From Tundrisphaera sp051175315 (GTDB lineage Bacteria; Planctomycetota; Planctomycetia; Isosphaerales; Isosphaeraceae), in contig NZ_CP195100.1 of assembly GCF_051175315.1 (NCBI RefSeq), positions 868,001-932,000 of the forward strand: DNA of 64,000 bases, written 5' to 3'. The translations under genes were made by a program, and so were the position numbers. Position 1 is the stretch's first letter. Every line of letters starts with the position of its first letter. This document shows positions 1-7,959 of this stretch, piece after piece. The notes beneath the pieces were generated by a model, which was not told where the DNA came from, did not search any database, and saw nothing but the letters and a program-made list of their open reading frames with translations.

Positions 1-1
1 G

Positions 2-499
2 GGCGGGGTCGGGCCGGATCGCCGGGTCGAGGCCGCGCTGAGGCACGAATGGGCCCACATCGGCAACGGAGACCTCGCGCTCCTGGCCCTGCTCCGGTGG
101 CTCATGCCCGTGCTGTTCGCCCACCCGGCCTACTGGTGGCTCCGCCGTCGGGTCCGGGCCGACCAGGAGGCGATGGCCGACGCCGTGGCCGTGCGGGGCT
201 GCGATCGCGTGGGCTATGCGGAGGCCCTGCTGGCCTGGGCCCGGTCCGCGTCCCCCGGTGCCTGCCGGGCCTGCGCCGGCTCCCTGGGGTTGTGGGATCG
301 GCCCGGCGAGCTTCGCGAGCGGGTCGCCCTGATCCTGGACGCGGGCCACCCGGTGGAGATCCGATCCCCGCTCCGCTGGCGGCTCCTGGTCGCCTCGGCC
401 GCCTCGGCCGGTGGCCTCGCGCTGGCCGGGTTCGCGATGCCGGCCGAGGCTCCCGCGCCCCCGCCTGCCGATTCCCTGGTGCTTTGCTGCCCGTCGTGA
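2..499 (+). CDS. M56 (BlaR1-like) membrane metallopeptidase, C-terminal part
   Basis: The frame is open from the window edge, so the N-terminal half is missing. The visible 165 residues contain HEWAH (bases 44-58), the HExxH zinc motif of M56/BlaR1 peptidases. About 35 residues later comes RADQEAMADAVAV, which matches the region that supplies the third zinc ligand in BlaR1/MecR1. A hydrophobic stretch near the C-terminus (LLVASAASAGGLALAGFAM) looks like a final membrane segment. Family members sense a signal at the membrane and cleave a cytoplasmic partner, often a BlaI-type repressor; any partner lies upstream and cannot be seen. A secreted HEAT-repeat gene follows 78 bp downstream on the same strand. 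The family call is firm; the substrate is unknown. Confidence 0.8.
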   Translation, partial: GGVGPDRRVEAALRHEWAHIGNGDLALLALLRWLMPVLFAHPAYWWLRRRVRADQEAMADAVAVRGCDRVGYAEALLAWARSASPGACRACAGSLGLWDRPGELRERVALILDAGHPVEIRSPLRWRLLVASAASAGGLALAGFAMPAEAPAPPPADSLVLCCPS

Positions 500-577
500 T
501 CCCGATCAGGCCCTGGCCCCGAAGCTCGCACCGTCCGTCCGACGATTGACCCCGATCCCCGACGAGGAGTCCCGACC

Positions 578-2731
578 ATGAACCGGATGAGTCGCCGATC
601 CCGCACGTCCCCAGCGAATCGGGCCGCATGGCGGGCGGCGCTGGCCGCCGTGTTCTGCCTGGCCCCGGCCGTGGCGTCTCCCGCCATCGCGGCCGACCCG
701 AGGACCGTGTCCCGGCCGGCGGTCCTCGACCTGGAGGCGGCCGTCTCCCAGGCGGAGTTGATCCTGGCGGTGCGGCTGGCGGACGTGACCGAGACCCGCA
801 TCGTCCACGGGGGGCAGGTCGAGGAGGTGACCGAGCAGTACCGGCTCGAACCGGTCCGGGTCCTCAAGGGGATCTTCGCCCGCGAGTCCCTGCTGATGAC
901 CGGCGCCGACCTGGGCGTCTACCGGTTCGCCGAGAAGGCCGACGCCCTCCAACGCGGGCAGATGCTGCTCGTCTTCCTGGAGCGGAGGAACGGCTCCCAA
1001 CTCGTCAACTGCAACACGGCCGCCACGTTGGGCCAGTCGATCCCGAGGCTCGGCGGGGCCGATGATCCCCTCCTCTCGGCCGTCGATGTCCTGATCGCGG
1101 CGGCCCAGCGGCGCGACCGGGCCGAGCGAATCGCCCTGCTCCGCGACGGCCTGAAGACGGCGACGGGACGCGACGCCGTCCCCCTGATGCTGGCCCTGCA
1201 ACGGCGGGCCCTGGTGGCGGCGCAGACGCCGGGGACCGTGGCGACGATCCTCCCCCGCCTGCAAGAAGGATCGCCCGTGGTCCGCGAGATCGCCGCCCGG
1301 ACGATCGCGGTCCTCCTCGATGCCGACGACCGGGGCCGGGCCACCCGGGCGCCGGGGCCCGCCGGCGAGCGGCCCGAGGATCGGGACGACGTGCGCATTG
1401 AAGCGGTCGGGGCCCTGGCGACGGCCCTGGCGACGTCCGGGGACGACTACCGGTCCCGGGTGGCGATCCTCGACGCCATCGGTGCGGCGGGTCCGGCCGC
1501 GGCGGAGGTCGCGCCGGCCGCGGCCGCCCTAAGATCTGACCGGCCGGCGGCGACCTTCGCCGAGAGGGCGGCGCTCCTCCGGGCCGTGGGGCGGGTCGGC
1601 CTCCGGGATCAGGCCGAGAGGGTGGCGAAAATCCTCCAGGATCTGCCCCTGGACGCCCCGGCGGAGTACGAGGCCGCCGCCGCCGAGTCGTTGATTCGCC
1701 TGGGGAGCCGGCCCGGGAAGGACGCCGACCTGCTCACCGACCGGCTCCAGAGGAAGTCCGAGGCCGGGCTCAGGATCGCGGCCGACATCGCCCGGCTCGA
1801 TCGGCTCCCCCGGATGCTCCTGACCCACCCCATCGAGTTCCCGGCGGTCGATGCCCTCCTCAAGGCCTTCGCTCGGCCCCTGGACTATCAGGAGCAGCTC
1901 GCCTTCGCGACCGCCGCGCGGAACGTCGCGGATGCCAGGCTGGTCCCGGCGTTGGGCACCCTGCTGGCCCCCGGCAAACCCCAGGTGCGCCACGAGGCGA
2001 TCGAGGCCCTGCGGCGGATCGACACGGATGAGGCGGCCAGCGTGCTCTGGCCGCACCTGGACGAGGAGCCCAACGTGGCGAGGAAGCTCGAACTGATCGC
2101 CTTCCTCGGCCGGCACGGCTTCAAGGACCGCTATCCGGTCGCCATCGAGCACCTGTCCCAGCCCACGCTCCGCGACCTCGCCGTCGAGGCCCTCGCCGCG
2201 CTCGGCGACCCTCGGGCGATCCCCGAGTTGAGGCGGATCTGGGCGACCAGCCATGACCTGGCCTGGAATGCCGCCGCGATCCGGGGGCTGGCCCGGCTCG
2301 GCCAGGCCGACATCATCCCCCGCCTCCTGGAAATCGCCGCCAACCCGGCGGACCCGCTCGCCGAATCGGCCCTGATCGGGCTGGGCGACCTGGGCGCCCC
2401 CCGGGCGCTGGCCCTGGTCCGCGATGGTCTGGCCTCACGGAGCGATGCCATCGCGATCGCCTCGGCGCGGGCCGCGACGAAGCTGCTCGCCCGACCGGAC
2501 CCCGGCGCGGACCCCATCCGCGACCGCCTGGCCGCGCTGCTCGCCGACCCGATGGCCTCGAACCAGGCCCGCGTCGCGGCCCTGTCCGCCCTGGCCACGC
2601 TCGATGATCCGAGGCTCGGCCCCGCGCTCGCGGCCGCGGTCCGCGACGTGTCACTCGAAGGGACGGACCTCGGGGCGCGGATCGAGGCGGAACTGGGGAA
2701 GCGAACCGGACGGCCCGGCCCGGAGCGTTGA
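578..2731 (+). CDS. Secreted HEAT-repeat protein
   Basis: A 717-residue protein. The N-terminus has Arg-rich residues, a hydrophobic core (ALAAVFCLAPAVASPAIA) and an AxA-like cleavage site near residue 38, so export is likely. Residues 45-150 form a domain I do not recognise. From about residue 190 to the end there are tandem helical units with the look of HEAT/PBS repeats, for example AVEALAALGDPRAIPELRRI and ALIGLGDLGAPRALALVRDG. Such solenoids bind proteins; no catalytic motif is visible. GAGGAG-type spacing (gaggag at 564-569) supports the ATG. It is probably co-transcribed with the upstream M56 peptidase and could be its partner, but that is inference. Confidence 0.75.
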   Translation: MNRMSRRSRTSPANRAAWRAALAAVFCLAPAVASPAIAADPRTVSRPAVLDLEAAVSQAELILAVRLADVTETRIVHGGQVEEVTEQYRLEPVRVLKGIFARESLLMTGADLGVYRFAEKADALQRGQMLLVFLERRNGSQLVNCNTAATLGQSIPRLGGADDPLLSAVDVLIAAAQRRDRAERIALLRDGLKTATGRDAVPLMLALQRRALVAAQTPGTVATILPRLQEGSPVVREIAARTIAVLLDADDRGRATRAPGPAGERPEDRDDVRIEAVGALATALATSGDDYRSRVAILDAIGAAGPAAAEVAPAAAALRSDRPAATFAERAALLRAVGRVGLRDQAERVAKILQDLPLDAPAEYEAAAAESLIRLGSRPGKDADLLTDRLQRKSEAGLRIAADIARLDRLPRMLLTHPIEFPAVDALLKAFARPLDYQEQLAFATAARNVADARLVPALGTLLAPGKPQVRHEAIEALRRIDTDEAASVLWPHLDEEPNVARKLELIAFLGRHGFKDRYPVAIEHLSQPTLRDLAVEALAALGDPRAIPELRRIWATSHDLAWNAAAIRGLARLGQADIIPRLLEIAANPADPLAESALIGLGDLGAPRALALVRDGLASRSDAIAIASARAATKLLARPDPGADPIRDRLAALLADPMASNQARVAALSALATLDDPRLGPALAAAVRDVSLEGTDLGARIEAELGKRTGRPGPER

Positions 2732-2771
2732 GGGTCATGTCCCGGCCGCCGGCCGCCCGGGATCGACGAAA

Positions 2772-2809
2772 ACGGCCCGCCCGCCCCAGTTGCGGGGAGA
2801 GCGGGCCGT
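2772..2809. terminator. Hairpin between convergent genes
   Basis: A perfect 9-bp stem (acggcccgc / gcgggccgt) lies between two convergent genes. Read on the minus strand it is followed by GTTTTCG, so it best fits a rho-independent terminator for the minus-strand CxxCH protein gene, and may also serve the HEAT gene. Confidence 0.55.
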
Positions 2810-2833
2810 GTGATCCGATCGCGGGGGCGGAGG

Positions 2834-4396
2834 TCAGGGCGTGCCGTTCCGCTGCTTGATCATGAGTTCGAGCAGCTTGGGGTCGACCTTGGTCCGGGGC
2901 GCCTTGCCGTCTTCCGCGGCCGGATTCTTGGGCGGGTAGCGCGGCAGATTCATGCCGGGCAACTGGGTCGAGTCCTCGGTGGGGGCGACCAGCACCGTAC
3001 GCTCGTCGACCTTGGTGGCGGTCGTCGGGACCACGGCGGGGGCGGCGGCCATCGCCGGGTTCGAGCCCTGCGGAGGCGGTGCCTGGCGGTTGGCGTTCGC
3101 CTGCTTCTGGGCGGCCTGGACGGCCGGGGGGAGTGCGCCCCCGGCCGCGAACGGGACCTGGAACTCCGAGTCGGGCACCCCGCCCGAATAATCCTTATTG
3201 ATCCGGTAATTGTCGCCCGGCAGGTAGCCCGGCGGCGGGTTGAACACGGCGTTCGGGTCGGCGGTCGGGGTCCCGGGCAGGGGCGGGAAGCCATCGCCCC
3301 GGGGGACCGGGACGACCGGGGTCAGCGGCATCCCCGGGGCGGCCGGGCGATTCTGGCGATCGGCGGCGAAGCCGTCCTGCGGCGGGGCCGCCGGCTGCGG
3401 GCCGGCATATCCGGCCTGCGCGACCGATTCGCCGGGGACCGGTGCCGGCCTGAGGGCCCGGACCCAGAACTCCAGCTTCCGGTAGTCGTAGTCGTTCGGC
3501 CCCTTGAAGATGGCGTTCTTGCTGTTGCCGTGGGGCACCAGCCCGGCCGAGAGCAGTGAGCTACGCGGCAGGTCATCGGGGTTGACCAGCTGGAGCGTGG
3601 CGTCCAGGTTGGCCCGGGCCACGTCGGGGTTCATGTCCCGTCGCCCCTTGGCCACCACCAGCTGGAAGCTGCCCTGGTACCGCTCGTTGTGGCAGCCGGC
3701 GCAGCGATTCTGGAGGATCGGGTGGATCTGCTGGGTGAAGTCTCGCGCCCGCGAGACCGCCTGGGCGGTGGGCAGGTCGAAGATCACCGGAGGGGCGTTG
3801 CTGCTGCCGAAGTCCCTCCGCAGCCGCTTGATGGCGGCCTGGTTGAGCGGGGCGGGCTCCCCCCCCTCCGGCATGCTGCCGCTCGTGCGCCGGACCTCGG
3901 GATCGACCGGCGACGGCCGATCGGCGGCGGCCGCCATGCTATATTGCATCCGGATCGCGTCGGTGTGGCCCGGGCTCAGCTCCAGGATCGCGGCGATCTG
4001 CTCCTTGGCCCGATCGGTCAGGCCCTCGGTCAGGCACCACCTCGCCAGCTTCATCCGCTCGTCCTCGTCGCGCTCGGCGAGGCGTGAGAGGCGGTATTGA
4101 TAGAGTTCCTCGATCGATCCGGCGGCCTTCTCGACCACGACGGACGGGTAGGCGATCGGGACGCCCTGGTCCTTCAGGATGTAAGTCAAGCCCGCGGCAT
4201 CGCGCGTGATCGCCCCGCGGACGACCTTGCCGTTGGTCAGCAACATGACCGAGAATTTCGACGGCTCGGGGGCCGCCTGTGACGACGAGGGAGCCTGGGG
4301 GGCGGGTCCGCCCTGGCCCATGACGACGGGAGTCGTCAGCCAGAACAGCCCGGACGCGGCCAGGCCGACGAGGATCGGTTGGGTTTGGGTTGACAT
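2834..4396 (-). CDS. Secreted protein with one c-type heme motif (PSCyt1-like)
   Basis: A 520-residue protein with a hydrophobic leader (PILVGLAASGLFWLTTPVVM) and then a Pro/Gln/Ala-rich linker. Residues 45-160 hold a beta-rich segment and a helical segment (ERMKLARWCLTEGLTDRAKE). A single CAGCH at about residue 240 matches the CxxCH heme-attachment motif, in the context ILQNRCAGCHNERYQGSF that resembles planctomycete cytochrome C domains. The C-terminal 180 residues are Pro-rich and low in complexity. If heme is attached, the protein acts outside the cytoplasmic membrane, but one heme site does not prove electron transfer. It is transcribed divergently from the small gene at 4504. Confidence 0.6.
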   Translation of the reverse strand: MSTQTQPILVGLAASGLFWLTTPVVMGQGGPAPQAPSSSQAAPEPSKFSVMLLTNGKVVRGAITRDAAGLTYILKDQGVPIAYPSVVVEKAAGSIEELYQYRLSRLAERDEDERMKLARWCLTEGLTDRAKEQIAAILELSPGHTDAIRMQYSMAAAADRPSPVDPEVRRTSGSMPEGGEPAPLNQAAIKRLRRDFGSSNAPPVIFDLPTAQAVSRARDFTQQIHPILQNRCAGCHNERYQGSFQLVVAKGRRDMNPDVARANLDATLQLVNPDDLPRSSLLSAGLVPHGNSKNAIFKGPNDYDYRKLEFWVRALRPAPVPGESVAQAGYAGPQPAAPPQDGFAADRQNRPAAPGMPLTPVVPVPRGDGFPPLPGTPTADPNAVFNPPPGYLPGDNYRINKDYSGGVPDSEFQVPFAAGGALPPAVQAAQKQANANRQAPPPQGSNPAMAAAPAVVPTTATKVDERTVLVAPTEDSTQLPGMNLPRYPPKNPAAEDGKAPRTKVDPKLLELMIKQRNGTP

Positions 4397-4503
4397 GGTG
4401 GCGGGACCTTAGTCCCGGGCCTACAATCCGTCAAGGCGAACCACCCCGCGGCCTCCTTCGTAGTTGCGGGGGTGACATGCTCCCGATCGGAGTGGACGCG
4501 ATC

Positions 4504-4791
4504 ATGGATCCCACCGAGACCCCTGGCAGCCTGTCCGGCCTGATCGGCCAGGTCGTCGTCCTCGACCTGAAGGCCAATTATGTCTGCCTGGGGACGCTGG
4601 CCGGGGTCGACGCCCTGTTCTATGAATTGACCGACGCGGACTTCCACGACTTCCGCGACAGCCTGGCCACCCGCGAGGTCTATGTGTTCGACTCGGCCCG
4701 GCTGGGGATCCGGAGGAACCGGGCCCGCGTCCTGGTCCTCCGCGATGAAGTCGTGGCGGTCACGCGATTCGCCGACATCTCAGAAAGTTAG
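4504..4791 (+). CDS. Small conserved protein, possible Sm-like fold
   Basis: 95 residues starting MDPTETPG. The whole protein reads as beta strands: LIGQVVVLDLKANYVCLGTL, then AGVDALFYELTDADFHD, then a late strand pair ARVLVLRDEVVAVTRF. That order (variable strand 1, a strand ending in a glycine turn, an acidic residue before a hydrophobic strand, two final strands) is what Sm/LSm RNA-binding barrels show; this is pattern recognition, not a profile match. An in-frame ATG at 4477 would add nine residues. I chose 4504 because homology-like sequence begins there and ggagtgg lies upstream. The function is unknown. Confidence 0.55.
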   Translation: MDPTETPGSLSGLIGQVVVLDLKANYVCLGTLAGVDALFYELTDADFHDFRDSLATREVYVFDSARLGIRRNRARVLVLRDEVVAVTRFADISES

Positions 4792-4931
4792 GGCGATTCT
4801 CCGGGCCTGGCACGCCGCATGCCGGCTTGAAGACTAGCCCTCAATAAACTCCCGCGCCGGCCGAATCCCTGTTTGGGGTCGTCTGGCCCGGATCCAGAGA
4901 ACCGACCTGGCCTCACCGAGGTGCCCAAGCC

Positions 4932-6026
4932 ATGAGACGTTCCCGCTGGTTGCTCGCCTTGCCCGCCTTCTTGATCGCGACCTCGGGAGCGTCGTTCGCG
5001 TCCGAGATCCGCGATAAGGCCGGGATGTTCGCCCCCGACGTGGTCAACAAGGCCCAGGCGGACCTCGACCGGATCGAGCGCGAATATCAGGTGCCGGTCA
5101 CGATCGAGACCGTCGAATCCCTCGGCGGCAAGGAGATCCTCGCCGTGCTGAGGCAGCACGCCGAGGCCTCCAATTCCCGGGGGATCTACGCCCTGATCGC
5201 TCGCCGAGAGCACAAGACGCAGATCGCGGCCCACCCGTCCATCAGCAAATTCCTGACGCCCCCGCGCCTGGGGGGGGTGGTCGGTTCGATCGATGATCAG
5301 TTTCGCAAGGGGAATTTCGACGTCGGTTTGACCGCCGGCGTGGCCAAGCTCGACGCGACGCTCGCCGAGGCCCGCGCCGATGCCGGCGGCTCGCTGAAGC
5401 CGGCACCCGCGCCCGCTCGTCGCGCGGCGGAGGCCCCCGTCCCGGCCCGTCGACCCGCAGCACGCACTTCAACCTGGGGGGGTGGATCCTTGCTCAAGAT
5501 TGTCCTCATGATCCTGGCGGGCCTCCTGGTCTTCCGGGTCATCGGCGGCCTGTTCTCGGCGGCCCGTGGCGGTGGTTACGGCGGAGGCCCGGGTTATGGC
5601 GGAGGCCCCGGACGCATGGGCGGCCCCGGCTACGGCGGGCCCGGTTATGGCGGAGGCCCCGGCTACGGCGGCGGCGGTGGCGGGTTCATGTCCAGCCTGT
5701 TCGGCGGCATCGGCGGAGCCATGGCCGGCAACTGGCTCTATGACCGTCTCAATGGGGGCGGGCATCACCAGGGCGGCTACACGGACCAGGCCGGCTATGG
5801 CGCGAACCCCGAGCCCGGCGTCCCCGACACATCGGCCGGAGGCTGGGATCAGGCGACCGGTGTGGGCGATGATTGGGGCTCCGCCAATGCGGCCGACGCC
5901 GGCGGTGACTGGGGCACGGCCGGTGGCGGCGACTGGGGCGGCGGCGGCGGTGGCGACTGGGGTGGCGGCGCCGGCGACGCGGGTGGCGACTGGGGCGGCG
6001 GCTCCGACAACGGCGGTAGCTGGTAA
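4932..6026 (+). CDS. TPM-domain membrane protein with Gly-rich tail
   Basis: 364 residues. A signal peptide (residues 1-23) precedes a TPM domain (about 25-150, starting EIRDKAGMFAPDVVNKAQADL), the family once called DUF477/repair-of-PSII phosphatase. A linker rich in Ala/Pro/Arg follows, then one membrane helix (LLKIVLMILAGLLVFRVIGG, about 180-200). The last 150 residues are low in complexity: GYGGGPG units, a short GFMSSLFGGIGGAMAGNWLY segment, then repeated GGDWGGG units. The layout puts the TPM domain outside the membrane and the Gly-rich tail inside, or both outside if the leader is cleaved and the helix re-enters. TPM proteins are linked to membrane protein quality control. A hairpin follows the stop codon. 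Confidence 0.8.
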   Translation: MRRSRWLLALPAFLIATSGASFASEIRDKAGMFAPDVVNKAQADLDRIEREYQVPVTIETVESLGGKEILAVLRQHAEASNSRGIYALIARREHKTQIAAHPSISKFLTPPRLGGVVGSIDDQFRKGNFDVGLTAGVAKLDATLAEARADAGGSLKPAPAPARRAAEAPVPARRPAARTSTWGGGSLLKIVLMILAGLLVFRVIGGLFSAARGGGYGGGPGYGGGPGRMGGPGYGGPGYGGGPGYGGGGGGFMSSLFGGIGGAMAGNWLYDRLNGGGHHQGGYTDQAGYGANPEPGVPDTSAGGWDQATGVGDDWGSANAADAGGDWGTAGGGDWGGGGGGDWGGGAGDAGGDWGGGSDNGGSW

Positions 6027-6055
6027 TCGACTCCCGGCACCATTCCGGTAGAATC

Positions 6056-6089
6056 GGCCGCGACCATCCCACGGGGGGTGGCCGCGGCC
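6056..6089 (+). terminator. Hairpin after the TPM gene
   Basis: An 11-bp stem with one mismatch (ggccgcgacca / tggccgcggcc) is followed by TCTTTGTT. This fits a rho-independent terminator between the TPM gene and the peptidase gene. Confidence 0.5.
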
Positions 6090-6132
6090 TCTTTGTTCCC
6101 CGATCCCGGTTCGACCCAGGGCGTAATCATCT

Positions 6133-7230
6133 ATGCGACGCACGGAAAGCCGGCTGGAAGACCTGCGTCGGATGATGGTCGGCGATGGGCTGGATGCCCT
6201 GGTCGTCTCCTCCGAGACCAATGTCCGCTACCTGACCGGGTTCCGTGGGGAACAGACGGCGCTGCTCGTCACGCCCGAACGTGCCCTGATGATCTCGGAT
6301 GCGAAGTACACCGCGCAGCTCGCCGCGGATTGCCCCGAGTTGGAGGCGCACATCCGGCCGATCGGCCAGTCGGTCTTCGGGGGCATCGGCGAGGTCGTTT
6401 CTGGCTTCGGTGCGCACCGGGTCGGGTTCGAGCCCGCCTCGACGACCGTGGCCCAGTTCGAGGTCTTGAAGGCCCGGGGCGGGCCGGCCGAGTGGATCCC
6501 GTACGGCGGCCGGGTCGAGGCCTTGCGGGCGATCAAGGATGCCGGGGAGATCGAGGAGATTCGCCGGGCCATCGACCAGGCGGAACGGGCCTTCCTCCTG
6601 CTCCGCGAAGGGCTTCGGGTCGAGGATTCGGAGAAGGATGCGGCCGACTCGCTGGAGGCCCATCTCCGCCGCTGCGGGGCGTCCTACGCCAGCTTCGCGC
6701 CGATCGTCGCGGTCGGGGCCCATGCCGCCCTGCCCCATGCCAAGCCCCGGCCCGAGGCCAGGATCGGCGACGCGGATTTCACCCTGGTGGACTGGGGGGC
6801 GTCGCACGGGCCCTACAAAAGCGACTTGACGAGGATGGTAGTCACAGGTAAGGTCACTCCCAAGTTCGAACGGGTTTACCGGACGGTCCTGGCCGCCCAG
6901 GAGCGGGCCATCGCCGCTCTCAGGCCGGGCGTGACCGCCGGGGAGGTCGACCGGGTCGCCCGTTCGACCATCGAGGAGGCGGGATTCGGGCCGTTCTTCA
7001 CCCACGGGTTGGGCCATGGGGTGGGCATGGAGATCCATGAAGACCCCTTCTTCCGCCGCGACAACCCGCTCCTGCTCCGAGCGGGGATGGTCGTCACGAT
7101 CGAGCCGGGGGTCTATCTGCCCGATTGGGGCGGGGTTCGGATCGAGGACGACGTGCTAATCACGCCCGATGGGACGGAAATCCTGACCCACGCCGCCAGG
7201 ACGCTCGAATCGACCATCCTTTCGCTTTGA
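6133..7230 (+). CDS. pepP: M24-family Xaa-Pro aminopeptidase/dipeptidase
   Basis: 365 residues, the usual length for bacterial Xaa-Pro peptidases. The N-terminal creatinase-like domain (1-130) begins RLEDLRRMMVGDGLDALVVS. The C-terminal pita-bread domain carries the metal ligands: DWGASHGPYKSDLTR (two Asp), HGLGHGVGMEIHE (His), IEPGVYLP and GVRIEDDVLIT (two Glu). It removes or splits N-terminal Xaa-Pro in the cytoplasm. It precedes accB and accC, as often seen in bacteria, although the efp gene that frequently sits in that cluster is absent. The pepP/pepQ distinction cannot be settled from sequence alone. Confidence 0.88.
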   Translation: MRRTESRLEDLRRMMVGDGLDALVVSSETNVRYLTGFRGEQTALLVTPERALMISDAKYTAQLAADCPELEAHIRPIGQSVFGGIGEVVSGFGAHRVGFEPASTTVAQFEVLKARGGPAEWIPYGGRVEALRAIKDAGEIEEIRRAIDQAERAFLLLREGLRVEDSEKDAADSLEAHLRRCGASYASFAPIVAVGAHAALPHAKPRPEARIGDADFTLVDWGASHGPYKSDLTRMVVTGKVTPKFERVYRTVLAAQERAIAALRPGVTAGEVDRVARSTIEEAGFGPFFTHGLGHGVGMEIHEDPFFRRDNPLLLRAGMVVTIEPGVYLPDWGGVRIEDDVLITPDGTEILTHAARTLESTILSL

Positions 7231-7362
7231 TCCGAACCCGACCGTATTGAACCTCACGGATTGGGTCCCGCATCGCCGCGGTCGCCCGGTGGCGCCCCTC
7301 CCGCCCCGCGAAGACGCGACGGTCCCCAATCCTCCCGACGTCCGTTCGAAAGGCGTGCAGGT

Positions 7363-7866
7363 ATGCCGGAGCCGGAGAAGACCGAGGAAGCCCCCAAGAC
7401 GCCGGACGTCCGGGCGATCCAGCACCTCGTCAAGCTGATGAAGCGCTATGACCTGACGGCCATCGACCTGGTCGAGGGGCCGACCAAGATCCGGCTCCGC
7501 CGCCAAGGCGCCGGGTCGCCGGTCGTCTATGCGGCCCAGCCGGCCGCCCCCCAGCCGATCGCCGCCGCGCCGGCCGCCGCTGCGACGCCCGCCCCGGCGG
7601 CAGGGGCGACCCCGCCGGCCCCCGTCGGCGTGGTGATCGAGAGCCCGATGGTGGGGACCTTCTACTCCTCAAGCTCTCCCGACGCCGCCCCGTTCGTCAC
7701 GGTGGGGACCTCGGTCCACCCCGAGGCGACCGTCTGCGTCATCGAGGCGATGAAGGTGTTCACCGACATCCCGGCCCGGGTCGCCGGCACGATCACCGAA
7801 ATCCTGGTGAAGAACGGCCAGCCGGTCGAGTTCGGCCAGCCGATGTTCCGCGTCAACCCCGCCTAA
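7363..7866 (+). CDS. accB: Biotin carboxyl carrier protein of acetyl-CoA carboxylase
   Basis: 167 residues from MPEPEKTEEAPK. The N-terminal helix (IQHLVKLMKRYDLTAIDLVE) is followed by the Ala/Pro-rich mobile linker and the C-terminal biotinyl domain with the biotinylation site EAMKVF; the Lys in that motif receives biotin. An upstream in-frame start would add 34 Arg/Pro-rich residues unlike AccB, so the ATG at 7363 is preferred. It carries carboxybiotin from the AccC subunit to the carboxyltransferase in fatty acid synthesis. The accC gene follows 93 bp downstream on the same strand. Confidence 0.95.
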   Translation: MPEPEKTEEAPKTPDVRAIQHLVKLMKRYDLTAIDLVEGPTKIRLRRQGAGSPVVYAAQPAAPQPIAAAPAAAATPAPAAGATPPAPVGVVIESPMVGTFYSSSSPDAAPFVTVGTSVHPEATVCVIEAMKVFTDIPARVAGTITEILVKNGQPVEFGQPMFRVNPA

Positions 7867-7959
7867 CCACCGGATGCGGGGTGGGGCCGGGGGCATGGGC
7901 CATCCCGCTCGCTCGACGGCCGCCTGGCCCCGCGTCCCGAGTCTTCCCGGGAACCGTCG

